From positions 116,854 to 164,139 of the forward strand of contig MEGH01000017.1 in the NCBI GenBank assembly GCA_001725415.1: DNA of 47,286 nt, in the 5' to 3' direction. Shown in pieces: positions 23,990 through 31,223 of the stretch; the first letter of the stretch is position 1; each line of letters begins with the position of its first letter. Source of the DNA: Pseudonocardia sp. SCN 73-27 (GTDB lineage Bacteria; Actinomycetota; Actinomycetes; Mycobacteriales; Pseudonocardiaceae). The position numbers and the translations under genes were made by a program. A model generated the notes under the pieces. The model had not been told where the DNA came from. It saw nothing but the letters and a program-made list of their open reading frames with translations, and did no database searches.

Positions 23990-25132
23990 TCACCAGAGTT
24001 TCTCGGTCGCGATCTCGGCGCCCCGGACGAGGGAGCGCATCTTCTCCCACGCGAGCTCGACGACGACGCCGCCCCAGCCCGCGAAGGTGCCGAACCCGCA
24101 GTCCGTGCCGGCCATCACGCGCTCGCGACCGACGATGTCGGTGTAGCGCAGGATGCGTTCGGCGACGAGCCCGGGATGCTCGACGAAGTTGGTGGTGGTG
24201 TCGATGACACCCGGACAGAAGACCTTGTCGTCGGGAATCTTCGCCGCTGCCCAGCCGGCCCAGTCGTGGCCGTGGCGCGGGTTGGCGGCCTCGCACAGCA
24301 GGGTCGCGGGCTTGGCGCTCAGTACGACGTCGGCGATCTTCTCGACCTCGATGTCGAACGTGTGCGGACCCTCGTAGTTGCCCCAGCACAGGTGCATGCG
24401 CACCTTCTCGGCGGGGACGTCGCGCAGGGCGTGGTTGAGCACCTCGACCTGGACCTCGGCGCGCTTGAGGAAGTCGGCGTCGGACAGGTTCTTGAACTTG
24501 TTGTGCCGGCCCATGCCGAGGTCGGGTGCGTCGATCTGCAGGTCGAACCCGGCGGCGACGATCGCGTCGTACTCGGTCTTCATCGTCTCGGCGATCGCGT
24601 TCAGGTACGAGTCCTCGTCGGGGTAGAACTCGTTGGGCTGGAACAGGGCCACGATCCCCGGTGAGGGCGCGTTCATGAACCCGCCGGTGACCTGCACCGC
24701 ACCCACCGCGTCCTTCAGGTTCGCGAGGTCGGTGTCGAGCGGGCCGCGGTCGACGTAGGCGAGCTCGGCACGGCAGATCGGGCGCAGGTAGGCCACGGTG
24801 TCGCCGGAGGCGTGCAGACGGTCGCGGTAGCCGGGGTACTTGTCGAGGTCGGCCGGGGTCGCCCGGGGCGCGTCGCCGATCTCGAAACCGGAGATGCGGT
24901 GCCGCAGGTAGGTGGCGTAGCCGATCTTGCTCATCTCGCCGTCGGACACGACGTCGATCCCGACCTCGGCCTGCCGCGCGACCTGGTCGCGCACGGCGTC
25001 GCGCACCGCGTCGGCGAGCGTCGTCGGGTCGACGCCCTCGCCGCGGTCGTCGGCGTTGAGCAGGTCGAGCAGGTGCTCGGGCCGGGGGAGGCTACCGACG
25101 TGCGTGGTCAGAATCCGATCGGTCTGGGGCAT
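23990..25132 (-). CDS. MetE-like cobalamin-independent methyltransferase family protein
   Basis: 380 residues from ATG 25132, chosen because AGGAG lies upstream and HVGSLPRP follows shortly after. It corresponds to the C-terminal zinc domain of MetE only. The zinc ligands are conserved: His247 and Cys249 in MHLCWGN, Glu281 in LLCEAAN and Cys345 in GTDCGFG. Single-domain members transfer methyl groups to thiols, and the related epoxyalkane:coenzyme M transferase opens epoxides with the same zinc site. In a catabolic cluster it may demethylate a substrate or use a thiol cofactor; methionine synthesis is less likely. Confidence 0.85.
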   Translation of the reverse strand: MPQTDRILTTHVGSLPRPEHLLDLLNADDRGEGVDPTTLADAVRDAVRDQVARQAEVGIDVVSDGEMSKIGYATYLRHRISGFEIGDAPRATPADLDKYPGYRDRLHASGDTVAYLRPICRAELAYVDRGPLDTDLANLKDAVGAVQVTGGFMNAPSPGIVALFQPNEFYPDEDSYLNAIAETMKTEYDAIVAAGFDLQIDAPDLGMGRHNKFKNLSDADFLKRAEVQVEVLNHALRDVPAEKVRMHLCWGNYEGPHTFDIEVEKIADVVLSAKPATLLCEAANPRHGHDWAGWAAAKIPDDKVFCPGVIDTTTNFVEHPGLVAERILRYTDIVGRERVMAGTDCGFGTFAGWGGVVVELAWEKMRSLVRGAEIATEKLW

Positions 25133-25158
25133 CCTTGCTCCTGTCCTCGATCTGGTCG

Positions 25159-25207
25159 TCCGGCACATCGGTGTGCCGGACGCGGCGGGCGAGCGGCGCC
25201 GCCCGCC
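25159..25207 (-). terminator. Two consecutive hairpins between GntR and MetE-like genes
   Basis: The first has a perfect 9-bp stem (TCCGGCACA at 25159-25167, TGTGCCGGA at 25172-25180, loop TCGG). The second has an 8-bp stem (GGCGGGCG at 25184-25191, CGCCCGCC at 25200-25207). Both are in the 78-base gap after the GntR stop. They could partly end the GntR transcript and set the ratio of regulator to enzyme expression. Confidence 0.6.
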
Positions 25208-25210
25208 CGC

Positions 25211-25894
25211 TCACCACTGGTGAAGGTTCTTGTCGAGCTGGTGGAGGGCGTCGACGACGCTCATGAGGTGTGCGCGCATGGTCTGCTCGGCGAGGTCGGC
25301 GTCGCCGGAGCACACGCTCTCGATGACCTCGATGTGCTCGGCCATGCCGACAGCGGGCCGGCCGGGCAGCAGCGCGACGGTGTAGTGGTAGCGCACGCTC
25401 TGAGTACGCAGCCGGTCGAGCATGATGCCCGCGGTCTCGTGCCGGGAGATGTCGCGGATCGCGCGGTGCACCTCCTGGTTCGCGCGCGTGTAGGCCATGA
25501 CGTCGCCGCCCTCGACGGCGGTGCGCAGCTCGTCGCTGAGCGCGCGCAGGCTCGTCCGTTCGTCGGCGGTGATGCGCTGGGCCGCCTTGGCCGCGCACAA
25601 CCCCTCGACGACCGCGCGCGCCTCGGTGATCTCGACGGCCTCGTCGAGCGAGATGGGGCGCACGCGGGCGCCGCGGTTGCGCTCGCGCAGCACGATCCCC
25701 TCGCTCTCCAGCTGGGCCAGCGCGGTGCGCACGGCGCCGCGTGAGGCCTGGTAGAGCGAGACGAGATCGGCTTCGGGCAGGCGTTGGCCGGGCGCGTATC
25801 GGCCCTGCATGATGCCGTCGCGGACGGCCGTCACGACGCCGTCGACCGTCGCGGTCGACGGCTCGTCGGACGCCGTCTCGAAGCTCGCGGCCAT
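25211..25894 (-). CDS. GntR family (FCD subfamily) transcriptional regulator
   Basis: 227 residues. The N-terminal winged helix covers about residues 15-80, with PGQRLPEADLVSLY and SRGAVRTALAQLESEGIV. The all-helical FCD effector domain follows with the metal-binding histidines in NQEVHRAI, AEHIEVIE and MRAHL. FCD regulators typically respond to organic acids and repress catabolic operons. The gene is divergent from the GalB-like operon, and a perfect palindrome of the GT-N-AC type lies between them, so it probably represses both directions. Confidence 0.92.
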   Translation of the reverse strand: MAASFETASDEPSTATVDGVVTAVRDGIMQGRYAPGQRLPEADLVSLYQASRGAVRTALAQLESEGIVLRERNRGARVRPISLDEAVEITEARAVVEGLCAAKAAQRITADERTSLRALSDELRTAVEGGDVMAYTRANQEVHRAIRDISRHETAGIMLDRLRTQSVRYHYTVALLPGRPAVGMAEHIEVIESVCSGDADLAEQTMRAHLMSVVDALHQLDKNLHQW

Positions 25895-25941
25895 GCGGTT
25901 CCCCCTGTGTCGGACCCCGGGTCGGGTTCGGTACCGGGGAC

Positions 25942-25970
25942 ACGCTACTCGTAACCAAGATTGTTAACAA
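25942..25970 (-). promoter_or_regulatory. Promoter for the GntR gene
   Basis: Read on the - strand, a -35 TTGTTA (25970-25965) is followed after 17 bases by a -10 TAGCGT (25947-25942), about 48 bases before the start codon. The -35 lies inside the palindromic operator, which fits autoregulation. Confidence 0.55.
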
Positions 25971-25973
25971 TCT
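25958..25973. promoter_or_regulatory. Probable GntR operator, 16-bp perfect palindrome
   Basis: AGATTGTTAACAATCT is perfectly self-complementary. The core TTGTTAACAA fits the FadR/FCD operator scheme of GT and AC half sites around a short centre. It overlaps the -35 of the GntR promoter and ends 2 bases before the -35 of the GalB-like operon promoter, so one bound dimer could block both. It is also an AT-rich island in very GC-rich DNA. Confidence 0.75.
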
Positions 25974-25975
25974 AG

Positions 25976-26005
25976 TTGCCACTATCGCGAACACGGGGCT
26001 ATGGT
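25976..26005 (+). promoter_or_regulatory. Promoter for the GalB-like/Rieske operon
   Basis: A -35 TTGCCA (25976-25981) and a -10 TATGGT (26000-26005) are separated by 18 bases. Transcription would start near 26012 and leave a leader of about 143 bases before ATG 26155. The leader has no obvious structure or convincing upstream gene. Confidence 0.6.
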
Positions 26006-26154
26006 CCGAGCCACACCGAGTGTCGACGGAGCCCGTCCGCAGCGGGAGTCCGCAGGCCGACGAGGGCGTCGCGACGGCAGTCGCCACGCGCCGGAGGCCG
26101 GCTCGGCGAACAGTACGACGGCAAGCACAACTGCACGCCGGGGAGAGGACGTCG

Positions 26155-26898
26155 ATGAGGACTTCCGTCGAGAGCGGCGGACCGCGGGTCGTGGTCGTGA
26201 GCGCCCACGCAGCGGACTTCGTGTGGCGCGCGGGCGGGGCCATCGCCCGCAGCGTGGAGGACGGCGGATCGGTCACGGTCCTGTGCCTGAGCTACGGGGA
26301 ACGCGGCGAGTCCGCCGCCCTGTGGCGCGAGCCGGGGGCCACGCTCGAGACCGTCAAGGCAGCCCGGCACCAGGAGGCGACCAACGCCGCCGAGACCCTG
26401 GGCGCCGAGATCGAGTTCCTGGACGCGGGCGACTACCCGCTGCAGGTCACCGACGAGGTGCTCGACGCGGTCGTCGCCCTGTTCCGCCGGGTCCAGCCCG
26501 ACGTGATCCTCACCCACGCGGCGCGCGACCCCTACAACCTCGACCACGCGCTGACCCACGAGCTCGTGCTCCGGGCGCGGATGGTCGCCCAGGCCCACGG
26601 CCTGCCCGACCGCGAGACCAAGCCGCTCGGGGCGTCGCAGGTGCTGGCGTTCGAGCCGCACCAGCCCGAGCAGTGCGACTTCAAGCCCGACCACCTGCTC
26701 GACATCACCTCGGTGTTCGAGAAGAAGCACGCGGCCATGAAGTGCATGGGCGGCGCACAGGGCCACCTCGTCGACTACTACGTCGACCTCGCGACCCGGC
26801 GCGGCGTCCAGGCGGTGCGCAACGGTGCGCCGAAGTCGGTCGCCCAGGCCGAGGCCTACATGCGGACCTTCCCGACGGTCGGAAGCAGCATCTGGTGA
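26155..26898 (+). CDS. PIG-L family protein, 4-oxalomesaconate hydratase (GalB)-like
   Basis: 247 residues from ATG 26155, chosen for GGGAGAGG six bases before it; an in-frame ATG at 26020 exists but lacks such a site. It has the PIG-L/LmbE fold, but the AHPDD deacetylase motif reads SAHAAD (His18, Asp21), losing the Asp that serves as general base in deacetylases. The second metal site is around DHALTH (131-135). From memory, GalB hydratases of gallate degradation share this altered motif, SYGERGESxxLW and FEPHQPE. The next gene is a CHA-aldolase homologue, the next enzyme of that route, which supports the call. Confidence 0.8.
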   Translation: MRTSVESGGPRVVVVSAHAADFVWRAGGAIARSVEDGGSVTVLCLSYGERGESAALWREPGATLETVKAARHQEATNAAETLGAEIEFLDAGDYPLQVTDEVLDAVVALFRRVQPDVILTHAARDPYNLDHALTHELVLRARMVAQAHGLPDRETKPLGASQVLAFEPHQPEQCDFKPDHLLDITSVFEKKHAAMKCMGGAQGHLVDYYVDLATRRGVQAVRNGAPKSVAQAEAYMRTFPTVGSSIW

Positions 26899-27590
26899 GC
26901 CGCCACGTCGTGGTCCGCTCCACCGCCGCCCCCGACGCGGCGGCGGTCAAGGAGCTGCGCACCCAGGGCGTGGCCACCGTCCACGAGGCCCAGGGCCGCC
27001 GCGGGCTGCTCGACCCGCGCGTCCAGCCCCGCCAGCAGGGCGCCGCGATCGCCGGCCGCGCGGTCACCGTGCTGTCCCACCCCGGCGACAACCTGATGAT
27101 CCACGCCGCCGTCGAGCAGTGCGAACCCGGCGACGTCCTCGTCGTCACCACCACCTCCGACTCCACCGACGGCATGTTCGGCGAGCTGCTCGCGGTCTCG
27201 TTGGCCGCCCGCGGGGTCGTCGGCCTCGTCACCGGCGCCGGCGTCCGCGACACCGCGGAGCTGCGCGCCATGGGCTTCCCCGTCTGGTCGCGCGCCGTGA
27301 GCGCCCAGGGCACCGTCAAGAACAGCCCCGGGTCGGTCAACGTTCCGATCGTCGTCGCCGGCGCCCGCGTCGAGCCCGGCGACGTGATCGTGGCCGACGA
27401 CGACGGTGTCGTCGTCGTCGCCCGCGAGGAGGCCCCCGAGGTCGCCGCCGCCGGCAACGCGCGGCTGCGCTCGGAGGAGGAGAAACGGGCCCGGTTCGCC
27501 GCAGGCGAGCTCGGCCTGGACATGTACGGGCTGCGCGCCGACCTCGAGCGCCTCGGCGTCACCTACACCGACGCCCCACCCGGTTCCTGA
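26895..27590 (+). CDS. RraA-like class II aldolase, 4-carboxy-4-hydroxy-2-oxoadipate (CHA/HMG) aldolase type
   Basis: 231 residues, GTG overlapping the previous stop. The RraA fold is recognisable, with GELLAVSLAARGV and the active-site Arg118-Asp119 in GAGVRD, as in HMG/CHA aldolases that bind a divalent metal and pyruvate enolate. In the protocatechuate 4,5-cleavage and gallate routes this enzyme cleaves CHA to pyruvate and oxaloacetate, directly after the GalB step. RraA-fold proteins can also be RNase E inhibitors, but the catalytic pair and context argue against that here. Confidence 0.85.
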   Translation: MSRHVVVRSTAAPDAAAVKELRTQGVATVHEAQGRRGLLDPRVQPRQQGAAIAGRAVTVLSHPGDNLMIHAAVEQCEPGDVLVVTTTSDSTDGMFGELLAVSLAARGVVGLVTGAGVRDTAELRAMGFPVWSRAVSAQGTVKNSPGSVNVPIVVAGARVEPGDVIVADDDGVVVVAREEAPEVAAAGNARLRSEEEKRARFAAGELGLDMYGLRADLERLGVTYTDAPPGS

Positions 27591-27603
27591 CGATCGGCCG
27601 GCC

Positions 27604-27620
27604 GCCCGCGACCCGCGGGC
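27604..27620 (+). other. Intercistronic hairpin before the Rieske oxygenase gene
   Basis: GCCCGCG and CGCGGGC form a perfect 7-bp stem around a 3-nt loop in the 78-base gap between aldolase and oxygenase genes. It could be an mRNA stabiliser or weak attenuator within the operon. Confidence 0.5.
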
Positions 27621-27668
27621 GACCGGCCCCACCACCGGCCGACCACCGATCCGGAAAGAAGGACGACG

Positions 27669-29024
27669 ATGCTGTCAGCGGAGGACAACGACCTCATGTG
27701 CCGGGTCGGCCCCGGCACGCCCATGGGAGACCTGCTGCGCCGCTACTGGACCCCGGCGCTGCTCGTCAGCGAGGCGCCCACCCCCGACGGCGACCCCGTC
27801 CGAGTGCGTCTGCTCGGCGAGGACCTGGTCGCGTTCCGTGACACCGACGGCAAGATCGGGCTCGTCCAGGAGAACTGCCCCCACCGCGGCGCGTCGCTGT
27901 GGTTCGGGCGCAACGAGGAGTGCGGGCTGCGTTGCCCGTACCACGGCTGGAAGTTCGACCGCGACGGCAACTGCGTGGACATGCCCAGCGAGCCGCCGCA
28001 GAGCGTGTTCAAGGACAAGGTCAAGATCACGAGCTACCCGACACACGAGTCCGGTGGCGTCGTGTGGACCTACATGGGCCCGCGCGACCAGATGACCCCG
28101 TTCCGCGACTTCGGCACCGAGACGCTCGCGCCCGAGCACGTGTCCGCCACCAAGCTGCACACCACCTGCAACTGGGTGCAGGCCATGGAGGGCAACCTCG
28201 ACACCTCCCACATCTCGTGGCTGCACCAGTTCCACGCCGTCCCGGACATCCCCGACGACGGCAGCGACAAGCCCGGCTACCCGTCGAACCCGCAGTCCTG
28301 GAAGTTCTGGCTGCACGACCGCGCGCCGCGCCTCGAGATCGAGGACACCTGGTACGGGTTCAAGTACGTCGGCATCCGGACGACGCCCAACGGGCACAAG
28401 CACGTCCGCATGAGCGCGTTCTGCTTCCCGTACATCACCGCGATCGCCACCGTCCCGTGGGGCTGCCGGCTCGGCATCTTCGTCCCCATCGACGACGAGA
28501 ACTGCTGGCGCTACAGCATCACCACCCGTGAGGTGATCAACCCGCGCGACATCGGTGGCCCCAACCTGTTCTCGGTGAGCCCCTTCAAGTTCGGGCGCGC
28601 GGAGGTCGACGGCAACGGGATCATCCCGCGCGAGTACACCGCCGAGAACGACTACGGCATCGACCGCGAGCACCAGCGGAACTTCAGCTTCTCCGGTGTG
28701 GCCGAGTTCGTCAGCCAGGACCTCATGGTCACCGAGTCGATGGGCCCGATCTACGACCGCACCCAGGAGCGCCTCGGCACCTCCGACAAGGCGATCATCC
28801 GGATGCGGCGCCAGCTCATCGCGGCCGCCAAGAAGGTCCGCGAGGGTGGCGAGGCGCCCGCTGTCGCCGGCGACCTCGACTACCGCACCATCCGGTCGGC
28901 CGAGAAGATCCTCGAGACCGACGAGGACTGGCGCATCCTCGGCACCAACGAGGACCCGACGGTCATCGAGATGGACGTCGACGGCATCCGCGACCGCGAC
29001 CCGCTGCCCTCGGCAGGCAACTGA
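27669..29024 (+). CDS. Rieske non-heme iron oxygenase, phthalate 4,5-dioxygenase-like oxygenase subunit
   Basis: 451 residues, ATG preceded by AAAGAAGGA. The Rieske cluster ligands are Cys70 and His72 in CPHRGA and Cys89 and His92 in CPYHGW (CxH-x16-CxxH). The mononuclear iron facial triad begins at Asp178-x2-His181-x4-His186. The opening GTPMGDLLRRYWTPAL and VRVRLLGEDLVAFRD are typical of the phthalate dioxygenase oxygenase (type IA) branch, which dihydroxylates or O-demethylates aromatic acids. Such oxygenases take electrons from a reductase; none is seen here, though a ferredoxin gene is downstream. Confidence 0.93.
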   Translation: MLSAEDNDLMCRVGPGTPMGDLLRRYWTPALLVSEAPTPDGDPVRVRLLGEDLVAFRDTDGKIGLVQENCPHRGASLWFGRNEECGLRCPYHGWKFDRDGNCVDMPSEPPQSVFKDKVKITSYPTHESGGVVWTYMGPRDQMTPFRDFGTETLAPEHVSATKLHTTCNWVQAMEGNLDTSHISWLHQFHAVPDIPDDGSDKPGYPSNPQSWKFWLHDRAPRLEIEDTWYGFKYVGIRTTPNGHKHVRMSAFCFPYITAIATVPWGCRLGIFVPIDDENCWRYSITTREVINPRDIGGPNLFSVSPFKFGRAEVDGNGIIPREYTAENDYGIDREHQRNFSFSGVAEFVSQDLMVTESMGPIYDRTQERLGTSDKAIIRMRRQLIAAAKKVREGGEAPAVAGDLDYRTIRSAEKILETDEDWRILGTNEDPTVIEMDVDGIRDRDPLPSAGN

Positions 29025-29108
29025 CACGCGGACGGGGGACGCGCCGGCGCGCCGCGCAGCCGTCACGGCCGGCGTGCCGGCATCCCCCGTTCCCGCATCC
29101 GGACCGGA

Positions 29109-29125
29109 CGGCCCCTCGGGGGCCG
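29109..29125 (+). other. Hairpin in the gap before the binding-protein gene
   Basis: CGGCCCC and GGGGCCG pair over 7 bp around TCG. It lies in the 193-base gap between the oxygenase and transporter parts of the operon, together with a 12-bp palindrome GTGCACGTGCAC at 29159-29170. It may be a terminator or processing signal separating the two parts. Confidence 0.45.
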
Positions 29126-29179
29126 GGGCTGCCCGGTCGATCCGGTGCCCACCCCACCGTGCACGTGCACCACCCGACC

Positions 29180-29196
29180 CGCGCGCGGAGCGCGCG
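29180..29196 (+). other. Hairpin just upstream of the binding-protein gene
   Basis: CGCGCGC and GCGCGCG form a 7-bp stem around GGA, ending 21 bases before the start codon at 29218. It could protect the 5' end of the binding-protein mRNA, which must be made in excess over the membrane parts. Confidence 0.45.
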
Positions 29197-29217
29197 ACGA
29201 ACTCGATGGAGAGTCAC

Positions 29218-30843
29218 ATGGGGATCCGTCCCGTGCGGACCCGGTCGGCCGGGAGAGTCGTCACGATCCTCGTGGCGCTGCTCGGCCTGCTCGTCGTCGC
29301 CGCCTGTGGCGCGGCCGGCGGCGGCAAGCCCAACGACGGCGGCCCGATCGCCGCGGTGAACCCGTACGGCTCCGACCTCGCGGCCGACGGGACAGCCAAG
29401 AACGGCGGCACGCTGGTCCTGGGCATGGACCGCGAGATCGTCAGCTACGACCCGACGGTCCAGAACTCGAACATGGCCGCGATGGCGGTCTACGACTCGC
29501 TGATGAAGCTGACCCCCGACGGCAAGGCCGAGCCGTTCATGGCGAAGTCCATGACCTCGCCCGACCAGGGGAAGACCTGGGACCTCGCGCTGCGTCCCGA
29601 GGTGAAGTTCTCCGACGGCACCCCGCTCGACGCGCAGGCCGTCATCACCAACGTGCAGCGCCACATCGACAAGGTCTCCTCGCCGGCGCACGCCTACGCC
29701 GCGCAGATCGCGTCGATGACCGCGACCGACCCGTACACGGTGCGCTTCGCGCTGAAGGCGCCGCTGGGCGTGTTCCCGACGGTGTTCGCCCAGCCGATCA
29801 CCTACGGCAGCCTCGGTCTGATCGTGTCGCCGGCGGCGCTGCAGCAGTACGGCAACGACATCGGCCGCCACCCCGTCGGCGCCGGCCCCTTCACCTTCGT
29901 CGAGTGGATCCCGGACTCGCACGCCACGTTCCAGAAGAACCCGACGTACTGGCAGCAAGGCCTGCCGCACCTCGACAAGCTCGAGTTCCGGCCGATCCCC
30001 GACACCGACTCGCGGCTCGCCTCCATTCAGAACGGTGACGTCGACGTCGCGTTCGGCGGCTACAGCCAGGAGCTCGTGCCGGCGCTGAACAACCCGAACC
30101 TGAAGGTCTACTACGGCCCGGGCAACGCGGGGGAGTACCTGTACTTCAACTTCGCCAAGGCGCCCTTCGACGACCGGCGCATGCGCGAGGCGATCATCCG
30201 CGGCCTCGACCTCAACGCGCTGGGCGCGAGCCAGTACAACAACCGGCTCGTCAAGGCCGACAGCCTCTTCGAGGAGGCCAGCCCGTACCACACCGACGCC
30301 GCCTCCCAGGAGTGGCCGGCCTACGACCCGGCCAAGGCGAAGGCGCTCGTCGAGGAGTACAAGGCCTCGGGCGGCAACCCGGTCTTCACGTTCAAGACGA
30401 CGACCGCCCGCCGCGCGATGGGCGAGTTCATCCAGGCGCAGATGGCCGCCATCGGCATCACGATCGACGTCCAGTACTACGACCTCGCGCAGTTCTCGTC
30501 GAAGGTCGTGCAGAGCAACGACTTCCAGCTGACCACGTGGGTCGGTGGCTTCGACTCGGCCTACCCGGGCGCGTCGCGGCTGCTGCGCACCGGCGGCAAC
30601 ACGAACTACGGCAAGTACTCCAACCCGCAGGTCGACCAGCTGCTGGACCAGGCCGCCGCGACCAGCGACGACACCGCCCGCACGCAGGCCTACCAGCAGA
30701 TCGAGTCGATCGTCGGCAAGGACCTGCCGGTGGCGTTCTTCAGCCGCAGCTACCTGTCGACGATCACGAAACCCCAGGTCAAGGGCATCGACCGGTACAC
30801 CTCGCGCGACATGTTCTACGCCAACACCTGGCTCGACCGGTGA
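29218..30843 (+). CDS. ABC transporter substrate-binding lipoprotein, peptide/nickel (SBP_bac_5) family
   Basis: 541 residues from ATG 29218, preferred over ATG 29206 because GGAGAG lies 6 bases before it. A lipoprotein signal peptide ends in VVAAC with Cys30. The mature part follows family 5: GGTLVLGMDREIVSYDP, EVKFSDGTPLDAQAV, GAGPFTFVEW, LYFNFAKAPFDDRRMREAI and a C-terminal dipeptide-binding lobe. It hands substrate to the permeases at 31224 and 32260. Although named for peptides, this family also carries sugars, opines and aromatic acids, and its place behind a Rieske oxygenase suggests an aromatic substrate. Confidence 0.92.
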   Translation: MGIRPVRTRSAGRVVTILVALLGLLVVAACGAAGGGKPNDGGPIAAVNPYGSDLAADGTAKNGGTLVLGMDREIVSYDPTVQNSNMAAMAVYDSLMKLTPDGKAEPFMAKSMTSPDQGKTWDLALRPEVKFSDGTPLDAQAVITNVQRHIDKVSSPAHAYAAQIASMTATDPYTVRFALKAPLGVFPTVFAQPITYGSLGLIVSPAALQQYGNDIGRHPVGAGPFTFVEWIPDSHATFQKNPTYWQQGLPHLDKLEFRPIPDTDSRLASIQNGDVDVAFGGYSQELVPALNNPNLKVYYGPGNAGEYLYFNFAKAPFDDRRMREAIIRGLDLNALGASQYNNRLVKADSLFEEASPYHTDAASQEWPAYDPAKAKALVEEYKASGGNPVFTFKTTTARRAMGEFIQAQMAAIGITIDVQYYDLAQFSSKVVQSNDFQLTTWVGGFDSAYPGASRLLRTGGNTNYGKYSNPQVDQLLDQAAATSDDTARTQAYQQIESIVGKDLPVAFFSRSYLSTITKPQVKGIDRYTSRDMFYANTWLDR

Positions 30844-30871
30844 CCACGCCCGAGCTGAGAGGAGAGGCCCG

Positions 30872-31216
30872 ATGACGTACCTCATCGCCGAACCGTGCGT
30901 CGACCTGATGGACCGCAGCTGTGTGGACGTCTGTCCCGTCGACTGCATCTACCAGGGCGAACGCAAGCTCTACATCAACCCGGCCGAGTGCATCGAGTGC
31001 GGCGCGTGCGAACCGGAGTGCCCGGTCGACGCGATCGTCCTCGAACAGGAGCTCACCGACGACGAACGCCCGCACCTGGCCGACAACGCCGCCTTCTTCT
31101 ACGACACCCTCCCCGGCCGGGACGCCCCTCTGGGCGACCCCGGCGGGGCGAGCACGGTAGGACCCGTCGCCATCGACACCCCGCTGGTCGCAGCGTTGCC
31201 GCCGCGGGAGAGCTGA
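30872..31216 (+). CDS. 7Fe ferredoxin ([3Fe-4S][4Fe-4S])
   Basis: 114 residues with GAGAGGAGAGG upstream. Eight Cys occur at 9, 17, 21, 25, 40, 43, 46 and 50. The pattern matches the 7Fe ferredoxins (Cys9, 17, 50 for the 3Fe cluster and Cys21, 40, 43, 46 for the 4Fe cluster) with a Glu/Pro-rich tail. It carries electrons in the cytoplasm. It is placed between the binding protein and permease genes of an ABC importer, so it is probably there as a redox partner of the oxygenase at 27669 rather than for transport. Confidence 0.92.
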   Translation: MTYLIAEPCVDLMDRSCVDVCPVDCIYQGERKLYINPAECIECGACEPECPVDAIVLEQELTDDERPHLADNAAFFYDTLPGRDAPLGDPGGASTVGPVAIDTPLVAALPPRES

Positions 31217-31223
31217 GGCCGCC

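Noticed and set aside
26012-26154. Riboswitch or leader peptide in the 143-base leader of the oxygenase operon
   Set aside because: I could see no stable nested stems, known aptamer signature or short ORF with a good ribosome-binding site.
26155-26898. MshB/Mca-type mycothiol deacetylase
   Set aside because: The PIG-L fold is right for actinobacteria, but the general-base Asp is missing and the next gene is a CHA aldolase homologue.
26895-27590. RraA regulator of RNase E
   Set aside because: The Arg-Asp pair and the hydratase neighbour indicate an aldolase.
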